Assembly: GCA_022448645.1 (NCBI GenBank)
Contig: JAKVBZ010000072.1
Span: 1-27,994, forward strand
Source of the DNA: Pirellulaceae bacterium
GTDB taxonomy: Bacteria > Planctomycetota > Planctomycetia > Pirellulales > Pirellulaceae
Reading direction: 5' to 3'
Length of the DNA: 27,994 bases
The position numbers were made by a program, and so were the translations under genes. Numbering within the stretch: the first letter of the stretch is position 1; every line of letters begins with the position of its first letter. The notes beneath the pieces are model-generated. The model searched no databases and had not been told where the DNA came from. It worked only from the letters and a program-made list of their open reading frames with translations. Shown piece by piece: positions 16,207 through 25,618 of the stretch.

Positions 16207-17244
16207 ATGAAGTACAGAGTCGGATTGGTTGGTGCTGGAGAAAACGCTCGAGATCACGGTCGTGCCTGTCATGATTCGTCACAAGTCGAAATGGTGGCCA
16301 TCTGCGATATCTCCGAGGTGGCGTTGGAGCGTTTTGGCAACGAATTCAATATTCCACAGCGTTATACGAATTTGGAAGAGATGCTGGACAACGAGTCGTT
16401 AGACATCGTGATTGTGTCCACGTGGGGTGTATTTCACGCAGAGATTAGTAATGCCGTGTCACGATCCGGGAAGGTGAAAGCGATTCTGGTCGAAAAGCCG
16501 ATCAGTGCCACCGCGACAGAATGTGAGGAAATGATCTCTTTGGCCAACGAAAATGACGTGTTGTTGGCTGAGGCTTTTAAGTGGCGACACGATCCTCAGC
16601 ACCTACGAGTAAAAGAGATACTCGATTCTGGAAGAATCGGAGACGTGGTATCGGTGCACGCGATCTTTTCGTCGCCGCTTGTGCGGTTCGCCACATCAGA
16701 CAATTGGCGCTACGATCGAAAGCGAGGAGGTGGATCGGTTTATGATACGGCCGGGTATATCATTCATTTTTCTCGTTTTGTCATGGGGCTCGAGCCGGAA
16801 CGTGTTTCGGCCGTTGGGGTCTACACGGATGATGCCGACGTCGAAATGGCAGCCTCCATCATGTTGCAATTTCCTGGTGGAAAAACGGCTCAATTAACGT
16901 CGAGTTACCTATACGGCTACTGTCAAGCCACTCAGGTTCTGGGCACCAATGGTTGGATGCGCCTGGATGTTCCTTTTGACCAACGAAGCGTGCGGGAACA
17001 GGAGTTTGTGGAGAAGGAGGATTTGCCGGGAAGCATCCATGTCTTTTTTGATAATTTTGATACGGAAGTGTATCAGTTTTCTCCTGTCAATCAGTTTGAT
17101 CTACAGCTCGCACACTTAATCGATAGCATCGAAAAGAGGGTTTCCCATCGGATTCCACCAGAATTCAGTATGGGCAACATGCGTGTGGTCGAAGCCATAT
17201 TCGAATCGATGAAAACAGGACAGCCTGTTGACATTCAGTCGTGA
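16207..17244 (+). CDS. Gfo/Idh/MocA-family NAD(P)-dependent oxidoreductase
   Basis: The 345-residue protein has the two-domain layout of the family. An N-terminal Rossmann fold carries GLVGAGENARDHG (residues 6-18), followed by the family lysine motif LVEKPIS (94-100, Lys97). The C-terminal substrate domain contains AEAFKWRHDPQHLRVKEILDSGRIGDVVSVHAIF and GGGSVYDTAGYIIHFSRFVMG, where the D-x-x-x-x-x-x-H arrangement is usual for the substrate site. Such enzymes oxidise or reduce sugars, cyclitols or sugar acids; the substrate here is unknown. It converges with a second family member, with 20 bases between their stops. The clustering of three such proteins and an aldolase suggests a carbohydrate degradation locus. 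Confidence 0.9.
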   Translation: MKYRVGLVGAGENARDHGRACHDSSQVEMVAICDISEVALERFGNEFNIPQRYTNLEEMLDNESLDIVIVSTWGVFHAEISNAVSRSGKVKAILVEKPISATATECEEMISLANENDVLLAEAFKWRHDPQHLRVKEILDSGRIGDVVSVHAIFSSPLVRFATSDNWRYDRKRGGGSVYDTAGYIIHFSRFVMGLEPERVSAVGVYTDDADVEMAASIMLQFPGGKTAQLTSSYLYGYCQATQVLGTNGWMRLDVPFDQRSVREQEFVEKEDLPGSIHVFFDNFDTEVYQFSPVNQFDLQLAHLIDSIEKRVSHRIPPEFSMGNMRVVEAIFESMKTGQPVDIQS

Positions 17245-17264
17245 AGCAAAGATTCGAAGATGAT

Positions 17265-18398
17265 TCACGACACATTGAGAACGTCCACATCGACCGGTTT
17301 TCCCGTCTGCCCCGATTCGACGGCCGCCAGCACTGTAGCGCAGATGGCCCGACTTTGTCGGGCGTTCAGTATGGAATCTTCGCCCGTATCCATTGCCCGG
17401 GCAAAGTTGTCGGCCAGAAGCCAATCGTTGTCAATTGCCAAACGCACGTGGCGAAATTCCCTGTCCGGTTGTCCTCGATAGTAAACACCGATTTCCGGTC
17501 TTGCTTCGGAAAGGACCAGTGCCGCCTGGCTGCCGAGAATGTGAAGTTTTATCTCACCGATGTCTGGGTGACTGGCGTTGCCAATGCGGCCGATGCTGAG
17601 CGAACCTACCAGACCTTGTTCCATTTCCAGTGTCACCGTTGCCAGGTCGTCGACCTGATTGTCGACACATAGCTGATGGAAGTGAGCCGTTGTACGAGCA
17701 AACACGCGTTTGATTTCGACGCCTGCCAGCATCTGGATGTACGCCAACGGGTAAATGCCTTCGATTTGCAGTTCACCCATGGGGTCTTTGCCTAATCCGC
17801 CATCAGCTCCCGTAGCGTTCGCGGCGATCAAAGTTTGTTCCCAGTTGATCGGCGGGTCATCGGGTTTGCGCGAGCCGGCCGGAGGTCCTGCGTCTTTGGC
17901 GAAATAAAAATCGACGTGGATTGCTTGGAGTTCTCCCAGATCACCGCGTCGAATGATTTCCAGGGCATGTTGGAGTGCCGGCAAGAAGTTTCTGTTCCAC
18001 ATCATGAAGCTAACGCCGTTGCTTTCGACAGCTTCAATCATGCGGTCGCATTCGGCCAATCCGGTCGACATGGGCTTGTCCTGGACGACGTGAAGTCCAG
18101 CGTTGGCTGCACGGATACCCAGATCACAATGTCGTTCGGCTGCCGAGCTTACAATAGCCAGTTGGGCATCGTATTCAGAAATCGCTCGTTCGACGTCTTG
18201 GATATATGGCACGCCATACTCGTCCGCAAACTTTTGATTCCGTTGGTGTGCCCAGTCAGGTTGATCGGCATCGTCTGCCACCACAACTGGTACGAAACGT
18301 GGGTGCGAAAACATTCCATGAGGAACGTATGCGTGTTTGACCACGCTGAGCACGGCCGCGCGGAATGGATCTTGATGGTTGGTGTTAGACGATTTCAT
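17265..18398 (-). CDS. Gfo/Idh/MocA-family oxidoreductase
   Basis: The 377-residue protein starts at 18398, with GGAG 6 bases before the ATG. The start codon lies inside the end of the upstream gene (14-base overlap), so translation is probably coupled. The N-terminal region AAVLSVVKHAYVPHGMF replaces the classical Gly-rich loop. The family lysine is kept in HVVQDKPMSTGLAECDRM (Lys108). Further blocks are FMMWNRNFLPALQHALEIIRRGDLGELQAIHVDFYFAKD and GKDPMGELQIEGIYPLAYIQMLAG. The substrate is unknown. It probably works with the overlapping gene at 18385-19344, either as a second enzyme of the same route or as a partner subunit. Confidence 0.87.
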   Translation of the reverse strand: MKSSNTNHQDPFRAAVLSVVKHAYVPHGMFSHPRFVPVVVADDADQPDWAHQRNQKFADEYGVPYIQDVERAISEYDAQLAIVSSAAERHCDLGIRAANAGLHVVQDKPMSTGLAECDRMIEAVESNGVSFMMWNRNFLPALQHALEIIRRGDLGELQAIHVDFYFAKDAGPPAGSRKPDDPPINWEQTLIAANATGADGGLGKDPMGELQIEGIYPLAYIQMLAGVEIKRVFARTTAHFHQLCVDNQVDDLATVTLEMEQGLVGSLSIGRIGNASHPDIGEIKLHILGSQAALVLSEARPEIGVYYRGQPDREFRHVRLAIDNDWLLADNFARAMDTGEDSILNARQSRAICATVLAAVESGQTGKPVDVDVLNVS

Positions 18399-19344
18399 AA
18401 GTGTCTCCGGTCACGCGAACGGATTGGCCGCTTTCTAGTGATGTTGCGGCGGCTTGCATGACAAGCTGTGCCTGTTGGGCGTCGTTGACGGTAATGGCCG
18501 GGGCGCCCGATGGCTGACAAGCATCGACAAAACAGGCCAGTTGATTTCGCAAAGCCTGCGTGCCTTCCCCGGTAAGTAATGCCGACGTTTGTTCAGCGCC
18601 GATCAGTAGTTGCGTATTACGGTGTTCGTCGGCGTATGCCGCGCCTGTCGAACCAATGACGGTGGTGGAATGATAAGGCTGGGCGCCTTCGGGCAACGAT
18701 GTGGCGCCGTCGATGACGGCCATGCCACCCTGAGGGAATCCCAGATGGAGCTGTATGTACTGTTGGTCGCCTCCGTGTCGAATGGCATAGAGCGTGTTAG
18801 GCTTGGAACCGAAAACCCAGTGAGCCAAATCGATTTCTCGGATAAGGGATTCAATGGTTACCAGGCCAAAGCCAGAGTTTTCCCAGCGGTGTAGCCGTAG
18901 TAAACCTGGACTTCCCAGTTTTTGTGCGTCGAGACGGTCCTTGATGATTTGGTTGGATGGTTGGAATCGCAATGGTTGGCCAATGTGCAGATTGCCAGAC
19001 GAGGCATCGAATGCCCGGGCCAACGAATCTAGATCTGTCGCTGCGAGCGATTCGAGATCAACCAGCACGTGTTTGTTGGCATTTGCCATTTGATGAAGAT
19101 GTTCTTCTTGGATGGGACCGTGGATAATCACAGCATCGCAGTCTCTTGCACCTGCATTCAACAGCTGGTCCACATGGTCGGCGGTCCAATCCGTTCCGCA
19201 GCAATCTGCAGTTTGCTGTGCGGCCAACGAATCCGTGTCTACGACGGCAACGATGTCAGCTTGAGGAACGAACGGTAACACGTCGGCGTAGGACTGGCCA
19301 ACGCAACCGCAATTGACGAGGGCGATTCTAAGCATGGAATTCAT
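18385..19344 (-). CDS. Gfo/Idh/MocA-like protein lacking the family lysine
   Basis: With the ATG at 19344 the protein has 319 residues; an ATG 9 bases later and a longer frame to 19386 are alternatives. The Rossmann start is LRIALVNCGCVGQSYADVL, and IVAVVDTD follows, as in the family. The segment that normally reads 'GKHVLCEKPLA' is here NKHVLVDLESLA (residues 90-101), so the EKP lysine needed for redox chemistry in most members is Leu97. The C-terminal half retains FQPSNQIIKDRLDAQKLGSPGLLRLHRWE and SLIREIDLAHWVFG. It may be a pseudo-dehydrogenase or a partner of the coupled, intact homologue. The 14-base overlap with that gene supports joint expression. It is divergent from the aldolase gene at 19600. 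Confidence 0.8.
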   Translation of the reverse strand: MNSMLRIALVNCGCVGQSYADVLPFVPQADIVAVVDTDSLAAQQTADCCGTDWTADHVDQLLNAGARDCDAVIIHGPIQEEHLHQMANANKHVLVDLESLAATDLDSLARAFDASSGNLHIGQPLRFQPSNQIIKDRLDAQKLGSPGLLRLHRWENSGFGLVTIESLIREIDLAHWVFGSKPNTLYAIRHGGDQQYIQLHLGFPQGGMAVIDGATSLPEGAQPYHSTTVIGSTGAAYADEHRNTQLLIGAEQTSALLTGEGTQALRNQLACFVDACQPSGAPAITVNDAQQAQLVMQAAATSLESGQSVRVTGDTYEIV

Positions 19345-19599
19345 GTCCGAAGCGTAGGCGATGGAAAACCTATATGATCTCGCCAAATCCTCGCGACTTC
19401 AACCCGCCTAGGAAACGCTTCAGAGCGGGATCGTCCAGGGGAGCCGAACGTGCTGGTGTTGCGAGGACTTCTCAACAGTTATTGAATTTTATCGCCTTTA
19501 TCGAGGATTACGGACACTTTACAGGGAACCATGTTCCGAGGACAATCGAAAGCTGTTCGATACTGAAAATGAAGGAAATTACGATTTAGAAAGGTCTCG

Positions 19600-20415
19600 A
19601 TGACGGTTCAAGAGATACGGCAGTCTTTGCGCGAGGGCCGCAACGTTTATTCGACGGCCATTCTGGCCGGTTCGACGTATTGGCTCGCGATTTGTCAAGA
19701 ACTCGACATCGATTTCGTATTTATCGATTCGGAGCACACACCTCAGGATCGTATTCAACTTTCATGGATGTGCCATGCCTATAATACGATTGGTATACCG
19801 GCGGTGGTACGAATTCCGTCACCTGACCCGTTCGCTGCAACCATGATGTTTGACGGAGGCGCCTCAGGTGTGATCAGTCCCTACACCGAGACGGTCGAGC
19901 AGGCCCAGGATATTGTGGGTGCAGCACGGTATCGTCCACTGAAAGGGCGACGCTTGCAGGAAGCGCTAGCCGATCCACAGTCTCTCGAGAAGGAATTGGC
20001 TGAGTATTTGGAAAGACGAAATGCGGATACCCTCTTAATATTGAATATTGAGAGCGTGCCTGCGATTGAAAATTTACCGGCGATTTGCCAAATCCCCGGA
20101 ATTGATGCGGTTTTGATCGGTCCGCACGATTTGTCTTGCAGCTTGGGGATACCGGAGCAGTATGATCACCCACGTTTCGACGAAGCGGTGCGTACGATCT
20201 TTGGTACAGCACGTGAGAACAACATTGGTGCGGGGATCCATTTCTGGGAAGGGGTAGAGCAAGAGATCGAATGGTGCCATGCCGGTGCTAATTTGATCAT
20301 GCACACTGCCGATTATCACGTGGTGCGTCAGCAGATGGGCGCCCAATTCGACCAGATCCGCCAGGCTTTAGGCGATCCGCCGCGCAAGGGCGCCGATGGC
20401 GGTGAAGTTGTCTAG
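19600..20415 (+). CDS. HpcH/HpaI-family aldolase
   Basis: The 271-residue protein is a class II, metal-dependent pyruvate aldolase of the HpcH/HpaI family, which cleaves 2-keto-3-deoxy or 4-hydroxy-2-oxo acids. The ATG is preceded by GAAAGG. The catalytic histidine lies in DFVFIDSEHTP (His46), the substrate arginine in VVRIPSPDP (Arg71), the metal-binding glutamate in LNIESVPAIENL (Glu151) and the aspartate in IGPHDLSCSLG (Asp177). The SPYTET loop and final HTADYH also fit. The last 15 residues are a charged tail. Beside three Gfo/Idh/MocA proteins it may complete a sugar-acid degradation route, but the substrate is not evident. No operon partner follows. Confidence 0.92.
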   Translation: MTVQEIRQSLREGRNVYSTAILAGSTYWLAICQELDIDFVFIDSEHTPQDRIQLSWMCHAYNTIGIPAVVRIPSPDPFAATMMFDGGASGVISPYTETVEQAQDIVGAARYRPLKGRRLQEALADPQSLEKELAEYLERRNADTLLILNIESVPAIENLPAICQIPGIDAVLIGPHDLSCSLGIPEQYDHPRFDEAVRTIFGTARENNIGAGIHFWEGVEQEIEWCHAGANLIMHTADYHVVRQQMGAQFDQIRQALGDPPRKGADGGEVV

Positions 20416-20881
20416 AAGCGGTTTCACAAACGATGGGTGGAAATGTACGATCGTCCTGGACTAACGTCGTACGGGGAATAGGAAACGATTCTACTCCTCA
20501 TCAATGGATGTGAATGGTCACGCTTTGACGTGGCTTTGAGCTCGCCAAAACCCCAGCATGCTGGTTCGTTGTGCGAAAGCTGCTTGAGTCTCTAGCATGT
20601 CTGCTTGTCGCCGACGCGACCTTTGCACGAGCTTTACAATCAATAGCTTCGAGAGCAAGGGATTCCTAGTTAGGAAGAATTGTCTCTTTAATCGTTGACC
20701 GGGAACTTACCGGCGCTTTTGGTGGGGTGGTAAACGCCAAAAAATATGCGGCACGAAATTACTCCCTGTGCATGAACGACGCGGAACTCGTCGATTTTAC
20801 GGCCACGGATGGTGGGACGTTTGGGGGTTGGAATGAATTCGTAGATGGTCCTAAATCCTGCTGCACTTATGTTGTGACCTA
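20416..20881. other. Intergenic region between convergent genes, nothing recognised
   Basis: These 466 bases separate the aldolase and the leftward PhoD-like gene. No frame here looks like a protein, and no strong terminator was found. CACG ... CGTG around 20519-20532 is the only short inverted repeat noted. Confidence 0.4.
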
Positions 20882-22399
20882 CTATAAACTCTTGGCCGTC
20901 TTCTTCTCTCGGTAGAGCAGTTCTCCCCGTTCGTCGTAGAAGGAGAATTCGGCGCGGCCCGATCCACTTTCTCCCGGCGGTGTGATACCCACGCGCAGGA
21001 AACCACCGGATTGACCACTCTGCGTGTACTTGTGCGTGATCTTGCCATCGGGATCTGTCGAGTCGCGTTGGCCTGGCGAGATGGATTTGAAAGCATTGGC
21101 GTCGCAAATGGCCCCACAGGAAAACTCCTCGAAGCCGCTCGGATGGACTGCATGGTATTGCCAATGCCGGTCGCCGCAGACCAGGTAGAAGTGTTTGTTT
21201 AGAAAGCCATGCTTGGTGAGCCAGGTGAAAAACTCACCCGCTTCGTGCTGAAATCCACCGATGTTGGCATGACTGTCTCGCTTGTCGGCATGGTCTGGGC
21301 CGATCAATGGTGTCGGCGATATGAGGATCTTGAAGGTCGCGTCGGATTCCAGTAGCGTTCTTTGCAGCCAGGCAATTTGTTGTTTTCCCCAAAGTGTCTT
21401 TTCGGGGCCATCGGATGCCTCGTTAGGGCTCCGGTAGTCGCGGCCCTCGGTCAGCCAGATCTGTAATTCTCGATTGACGCGGTACGTGCGATAGGTGACC
21501 GGCTTTTTCTCACGTGGATCCACTACCGGTACCTGTTCCCAGAACGTACGGATTCCCAGCCGGTTGGAAGGCAGCTGGGCCAATTCGGGATTCGTGCGAT
21601 CTTTGGCCGTCTGATGGCTTCCACGCACTGGGGAATGCGAGTCACTATCGTTAAAACGGTAGTCGTGATCGTCCTTTTCCCAATAGGTGGGTACTTGGGA
21701 GAACAGTTCAATAAAACGTGGCTGGACGAACTGTTGGTGCCATTTCTGTCGCAACTCGGATTGCTTGCGTGCGCGCGGTGATCTTGGCTGATCGTAGTAG
21801 ACGTTATCGCCAGTTCCGACAAAGAAGTTTGGTTTCATTTGGAGTATGGTAGCCAGCGCCGGATAGCCTAGATGTTTGTCCGTCCCGGTATACATCCGCC
21901 GGCCGTGACCATCCGTACCGTGATGAAAAAATGCATAGTTCATACCCGTCACGACAACAAAGCTCACTGACGAGCTCTTGTCCGATCCGTCCAACGTCTC
22001 GAACGAACAAGTTTGGCCAAGCTGTGCGTCTTGCTTGTTTGCTCCATAGCGCAAACGGTAGAAATAGCGCGTACCTGGTTTGAGTCCGTCGACCTTCGTT
22101 TTGATGATGTAGTCATCGTCGGCGGTCGCTTCCATCCAGTCGGTCGGCCTGAAATCGCGGAAGTTCTCTTCGCTCGCGAGTTCGAACCTGGCGATCCCCG
22201 GGCTACCGACCAAATCCCCATCGACAAGCTGATGTTCTTGCGTGAGCCGGGATTGCAGAATCACGGTGCTATCTGTTACTTCACCTGCCATTTCGCCTTG
22301 GCCGTGATGTACAAGTTGTTGTCCGAACATGTGTGGAATGACCACCAAGCAAAACAACGCGACAGTGATCTGAGCAAGAGACGACTTGAACTTTACCAC
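20882..22399 (-). CDS. Secreted PhoD-like metallophosphatase
   Basis: The likely start is the GTG at 22399, with GGGAG 8 bases upstream; the longer frame begins at a TTG with no such site. It gives 505 residues. MVKFKSSLAQITVALFCLVVIPHMFGQ is a signal peptide, so the enzyme is exported. Residues of about 60-140 form the fibronectin-like N-terminal domain of PhoD proteins (FRPTDWMEATADDDYIIKTKVDGLKPGTRYFYRLRYG). The metallophosphatase core shows FFVGTGDNVYYDQ, WEKDDHDYRFND, GKQQIAWLQRTLLESDATFKILISPTPL and CGDRHWQYHAVHPSG, which carry the expected metal-binding Asp, Asn and His residues. The family hydrolyses phosphodiesters or monoesters; the substrate here is unknown. A phosphate-starvation promoter was looked for but not recognised. 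Confidence 0.88.
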   Translation of the reverse strand: MVKFKSSLAQITVALFCLVVIPHMFGQQLVHHGQGEMAGEVTDSTVILQSRLTQEHQLVDGDLVGSPGIARFELASEENFRDFRPTDWMEATADDDYIIKTKVDGLKPGTRYFYRLRYGANKQDAQLGQTCSFETLDGSDKSSSVSFVVVTGMNYAFFHHGTDGHGRRMYTGTDKHLGYPALATILQMKPNFFVGTGDNVYYDQPRSPRARKQSELRQKWHQQFVQPRFIELFSQVPTYWEKDDHDYRFNDSDSHSPVRGSHQTAKDRTNPELAQLPSNRLGIRTFWEQVPVVDPREKKPVTYRTYRVNRELQIWLTEGRDYRSPNEASDGPEKTLWGKQQIAWLQRTLLESDATFKILISPTPLIGPDHADKRDSHANIGGFQHEAGEFFTWLTKHGFLNKHFYLVCGDRHWQYHAVHPSGFEEFSCGAICDANAFKSISPGQRDSTDPDGKITHKYTQSGQSGGFLRVGITPPGESGSGRAEFSFYDERGELLYREKKTAKSL

Positions 22400-22875
22400 G
22401 ATGGTTTCTCCCAATAAGTCGGACGGCTGACAGCAAAGATTCTCCAATTATAGGTGTGAGTGAAGATTCAAGGAACGGACACTTGTGGTCGGATGTGAAT
22501 GACAAATCGGGCAATGTGTATACTTGTATTTCTTAACGGTGAGGCTTACGCTCAGTGAGGACAATGACTTGAAGATCGGTTAGCGTAGGTGGGCAATCGA
22601 AAGTTTTCATGGTAGTTGGTTGACGTCACATTGTGCTCCAGAATCATCACAAGTAGCGTCATGATAAAGTGTGCCGGTTTTCAGTGTTTAGTCGACCATC
22701 CTGCGTTTTCAGAAAGGTAAGATCGCGCTAGTGCGACAGGAGATGCAATATTATGGGATGACGGTGCTGGCAAAGGCAATGCTGGGCTTGATAAGTCCTG
22801 AAAACAGAGCACACAAAACGTATGTTCCAGGTGTTCGACTGATACTTCAACACCAAGTAACGCTATCAAGGTAGG
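22400..22875. other. Intergenic region upstream of the PhoD-like gene, nothing recognised
   Basis: These 476 bases contain the PhoD-like promoter region and the 3' flank of the small leftward gene at 22876. No credible reading frame, hairpin or repeat was seen. Confidence 0.35.
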
Positions 22876-23241
22876 CTAGTGCCACTTCTCCAGAATGTAT
22901 TCGTAGCCCAAACCATACGTACGGTTTTCGTCTAGAGAGAGGGCCATATTGGGAAAACTGATGATCCGCCATCCGTCGTTGATTGCGTCGAGTACACTGT
23001 TGTAGGGCCAATCCTCTTCGCGTTCTGGTTCCTCCACGAACTTGCCATCGCGAACCATGCGAAACCCGACCAGAAAACAGTCGAGTCCCGTTTCGGCTGC
23101 CTGTAGGTACAACAGGTCCTGACGACGGTTGCAGTTTTCGACAACGGCCTCGAACGCGTCACGCAACTTCTGTGAAGTGAGGGTGCCCTCGTCCAATTGC
23201 GCGGCGCAAGCATTTACTAGCTGATTCTGCTGCTCATTCAT
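22876..23241 (-). CDS. Small cytoplasmic protein, function unknown
   Basis: I do not recognise this 121-residue protein. It starts at an ATG (23241) without a clear ribosome binding site. The N-terminal half is predicted helical (NQLVNACAAQLDEGTLTSQKLRDAFEAVVENCNRRQDLLYLQAAE). The second half is more conserved-looking, with CFLVGFRMVRDGKF and WPYNSVLDAINDGWRIISFPNMALSLDE. There is no signal peptide or membrane segment. It could be a small adaptor or regulator. Amino acid composition and the absence of low complexity support it being real. It is a lone leftward gene between the PhoD-like gene and a long gap. Confidence 0.65.
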   Translation of the reverse strand: MNEQQNQLVNACAAQLDEGTLTSQKLRDAFEAVVENCNRRQDLLYLQAAETGLDCFLVGFRMVRDGKFVEEPEREEDWPYNSVLDAINDGWRIISFPNMALSLDENRTYGLGYEYILEKWH

Positions 23242-24349
23242 GGTGGAATACCAGTTCGCAGTTTACAGCAAACAACGAGACGCCCGAAGGGTTGGACTGC
23301 GGTTGGCTGTACGTAAACTCACTTGCGGTGTCGAATTCCAACGCTCTCGATAAAAATGACAAAGCTCTTGTGGTTTCCCAGTGGCCTGATTTTACATGCG
23401 TTTCGCGGGGTTCCCTGCCTCATTGCCTGAGGCTACAGCGTAGTCGAGTAAGTGAATATAATCAATCATATATCGCTGCCGTCTGTCGAGCATCCGCCAT
23501 CCAGGTTCCGCCATGATTCGCACGATTCCCCAAACGCATCTCATCCATGGTAGCTGTTTGAGACGAATGGGCCGGCGCACAGAAACGGATGTGATGATGG
23601 CGAAGGAAGCGTTCCTGATTCCCCTGCGATACGACTTGCTGACAATTTTTCATCACGACCATCGTAGCCATCAGCCATGTCTGCCACGCGCATTGCTCGG
23701 CAGAATCTGGGTGACGAATGTCTCTGTGAAGTACAGCATGCCATCCTGAAGCCGGCCCACCTCCGCTCGACGTGCTTTCCCATGGCTGGACGCTCATGAA
23801 ACGGCACGACAGCAGCGCGCCGCACGAAATGGGCTGCACTAGCCGGGCGCAAAAACTTGGTGTAGTGGTTGGATGGAGAGCGACACTGCTTGTTTGGTAT
23901 GGGTGATTTTTGGCCGGGCCGTGTGGAGACTGGCATCCAATGCGATCGAATACTTCGAGATAACTATTTTGGGATCCTGCAAAACGCTCAACAGGACGAA
24001 GCTATTTTCCTTCTCGAATCGAAACCAGAATGGACCGACCTGACCCAAAAATACTTTGGTCCGCGCTGCGCCGTTTGGCCGCTGTCCGCAGACATTCGCC
24101 ATGGCTACCGAAGGTTTTTCATTGGAGGACTTTCGTGCGGTCCTAGTGGCGGGTCGGATGGTGGCCCAATAAGGCAGGCGTACTTGCAACTAATTTCGCC
24201 TCTCAATTTCCTGAATAGATAGACTGGCGAGCACTCGACGCGTTTATGCAGTAAAATCAAAGTCCTCCGTAATCACACTCCTATGATAAATGTTGTCTCT
24301 GCATGGTTTTTTCTGAGTCCGTGCCATGGCCGTCCAAGGAATTACGAAA
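23242..24349. other. 1.1-kb region without a convincing gene
   Basis: Several open frames of 60-130 codons exist on both strands but none has a recognised motif plus a ribosome binding site. The longest rightward one (TTG 23869 or ATG 23899 to 24222) reads like a possible protein in its middle (ILQNAQQDEAIFLLESK) but lacks further support. On the minus strand near 23700-23800, RLQDGMLYFTETFVTQIL followed in another frame by QCAWQTWL faintly recalls planctomycete DUF1559 proteins and may be a decayed fragment. The promoter for the sialidase-like gene should lie at its right end. Confidence 0.35.
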
Positions 24350-25618
24350 ATGTTTCAACCCAACATGATTGCTTCGATGACTGTTGTTGTCATGCTCTCG
24401 TTAGCGTCGGCTAGGGCTGACGAAGTGGGAGCCATGAAGTACCCTATTCCGAATCTCAAAACGAGCACGATGGGGCGCGTGCCCAATCCGAGTGAGGCGG
24501 ATTTGCTGAGAATGCACCAGTCGCCCTATATCCTGCATGCCCGGGATGGCAGGCTAAAGAAGTTGCATGTGGAAAAGAGCCGGCTACCGGATGATCCGCA
24601 GCACGGCCACCAAGGTATCCTGGTGGCCATGGCGTCTGACGGGGCGGTTTATGTACGCCAACCCAGCATCATGAGTAAGTCCACTGACGGCGGTCGGACG
24701 TGGACTTCGTATCCTGCAGATCCTCAAGCATCACACGGCAGTTTCGAAATTCTCGCAGACGGAACGTTCATTGCGATCGCAATTCCGGGCATCGATGGTG
24801 ACCCCTATTGGAAAAATCCGGCTGGCATTTGGGCGTCTTCCGATGAGGGCGCAAACTGGCGCGAAATCACTCGGATCGCACGGCCGACTGAGATGAACGG
24901 AATCGAGTACGAGTGGTGGTACGCGACTTATTCACTACACCGACTGCCGGACAACACGCTGCTCTGGCCTGTCCAGCTTCGCAATACGGTCAACACGAGG
25001 CCTCCTTATAAAAAAGTGCTTGCCATGTACCGCAGCTCGGACGGAGGCAAGAGCTGGCAGGGCCCCACTTCGTTCGCCGACTGGAGTAGTGAGGGGGGAA
25101 TGACCCGCACACCCTCGGGCAAGTTGCTGGCGGCGGTGCGCTACCAACGTCATTTGTTACCGGACGATCCGCCGGATCTGTGTGATGGCAGGACGTGGGG
25201 GGGATGCAAGTACTATCCGTGGTTGGAACGTGTCCCTTACAAACATGTGTTTCTTCTCGAATCCTACGACGAGGGAAAGACTTGGAAGAACTTTAGGCAA
25301 GTGACGACTGCACTGGGACAGTGTTTTGCTTTTCCTGCTGCGCTACCGGATGGGACAGTTGTACTGGTTCACACTACCGCCTATGGCCCCGGCTCGCGCG
25401 GTAGCCGGGCTATGGTCAGTCGTGACGAAGGCCATACCTGGCAAGACGAGGCGTATTATTTGACTTTCAGCGAAGAGAGTGGCTACAACCAGAGCGTCGT
25501 ACTGGCCGATGGTGTTATCCTGACGGTGGCTGCGCGCAACGATGAGGAGCCTTTGACGGCCATTCGCTGGAGGCCTGTCGAGACAGACAGCCAAGAAACG
25601 GACGTGCAGCCGGAGTGA
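24350..25618 (+). CDS. Secreted sialidase-like protein (BNR/Asp-box six-bladed propeller)
   Basis: The ATG at 24350 follows AAGGA with 9 bases spacing, giving 422 residues; the frame's first ATG at 24326 lacks this signal. MFQPNMIASMTVVVMLSLASARA is a signal peptide. Five Asp-boxes (S-x-D-x-G-x-x-W) are seen: STDGGRTW (111-118), SSDEGANW (163-170), SSDGGKSW (229-236), SYDEGKTW (305-312) and SRDEGHTW (357-364). This spacing is that of a sialidase/neuraminidase propeller. An arginine triad is plausible (for example Arg103, Arg264 and a C-terminal Arg) but I could not assign it. Activity could be on sialic acid or another sugar; many planctomycete homologues have unknown substrates. No neighbouring genes indicate sialic acid catabolism. 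Confidence 0.88.
   Translation: MFQPNMIASMTVVVMLSLASARADEVGAMKYPIPNLKTSTMGRVPNPSEADLLRMHQSPYILHARDGRLKKLHVEKSRLPDDPQHGHQGILVAMASDGAVYVRQPSIMSKSTDGGRTWTSYPADPQASHGSFEILADGTFIAIAIPGIDGDPYWKNPAGIWASSDEGANWREITRIARPTEMNGIEYEWWYATYSLHRLPDNTLLWPVQLRNTVNTRPPYKKVLAMYRSSDGGKSWQGPTSFADWSSEGGMTRTPSGKLLAAVRYQRHLLPDDPPDLCDGRTWGGCKYYPWLERVPYKHVFLLESYDEGKTWKNFRQVTTALGQCFAFPAALPDGTVVLVHTTAYGPGSRGSRAMVSRDEGHTWQDEAYYLTFSEESGYNQSVVLADGVILTVAARNDEEPLTAIRWRPVETDSQETDVQPE

Noticed and set aside
20688..21164. Leftward 158-codon frame
   Set aside because: Mostly an alternative frame of the PhoD-like gene; the overhang into the gap has no start signal or motif.
23869..24222. Rightward 117-codon frame in the long gap
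   Set aside because: Possible but unsupported: TTG start, no ribosome binding site, no family recognised, and a long frame lies antisense to it.
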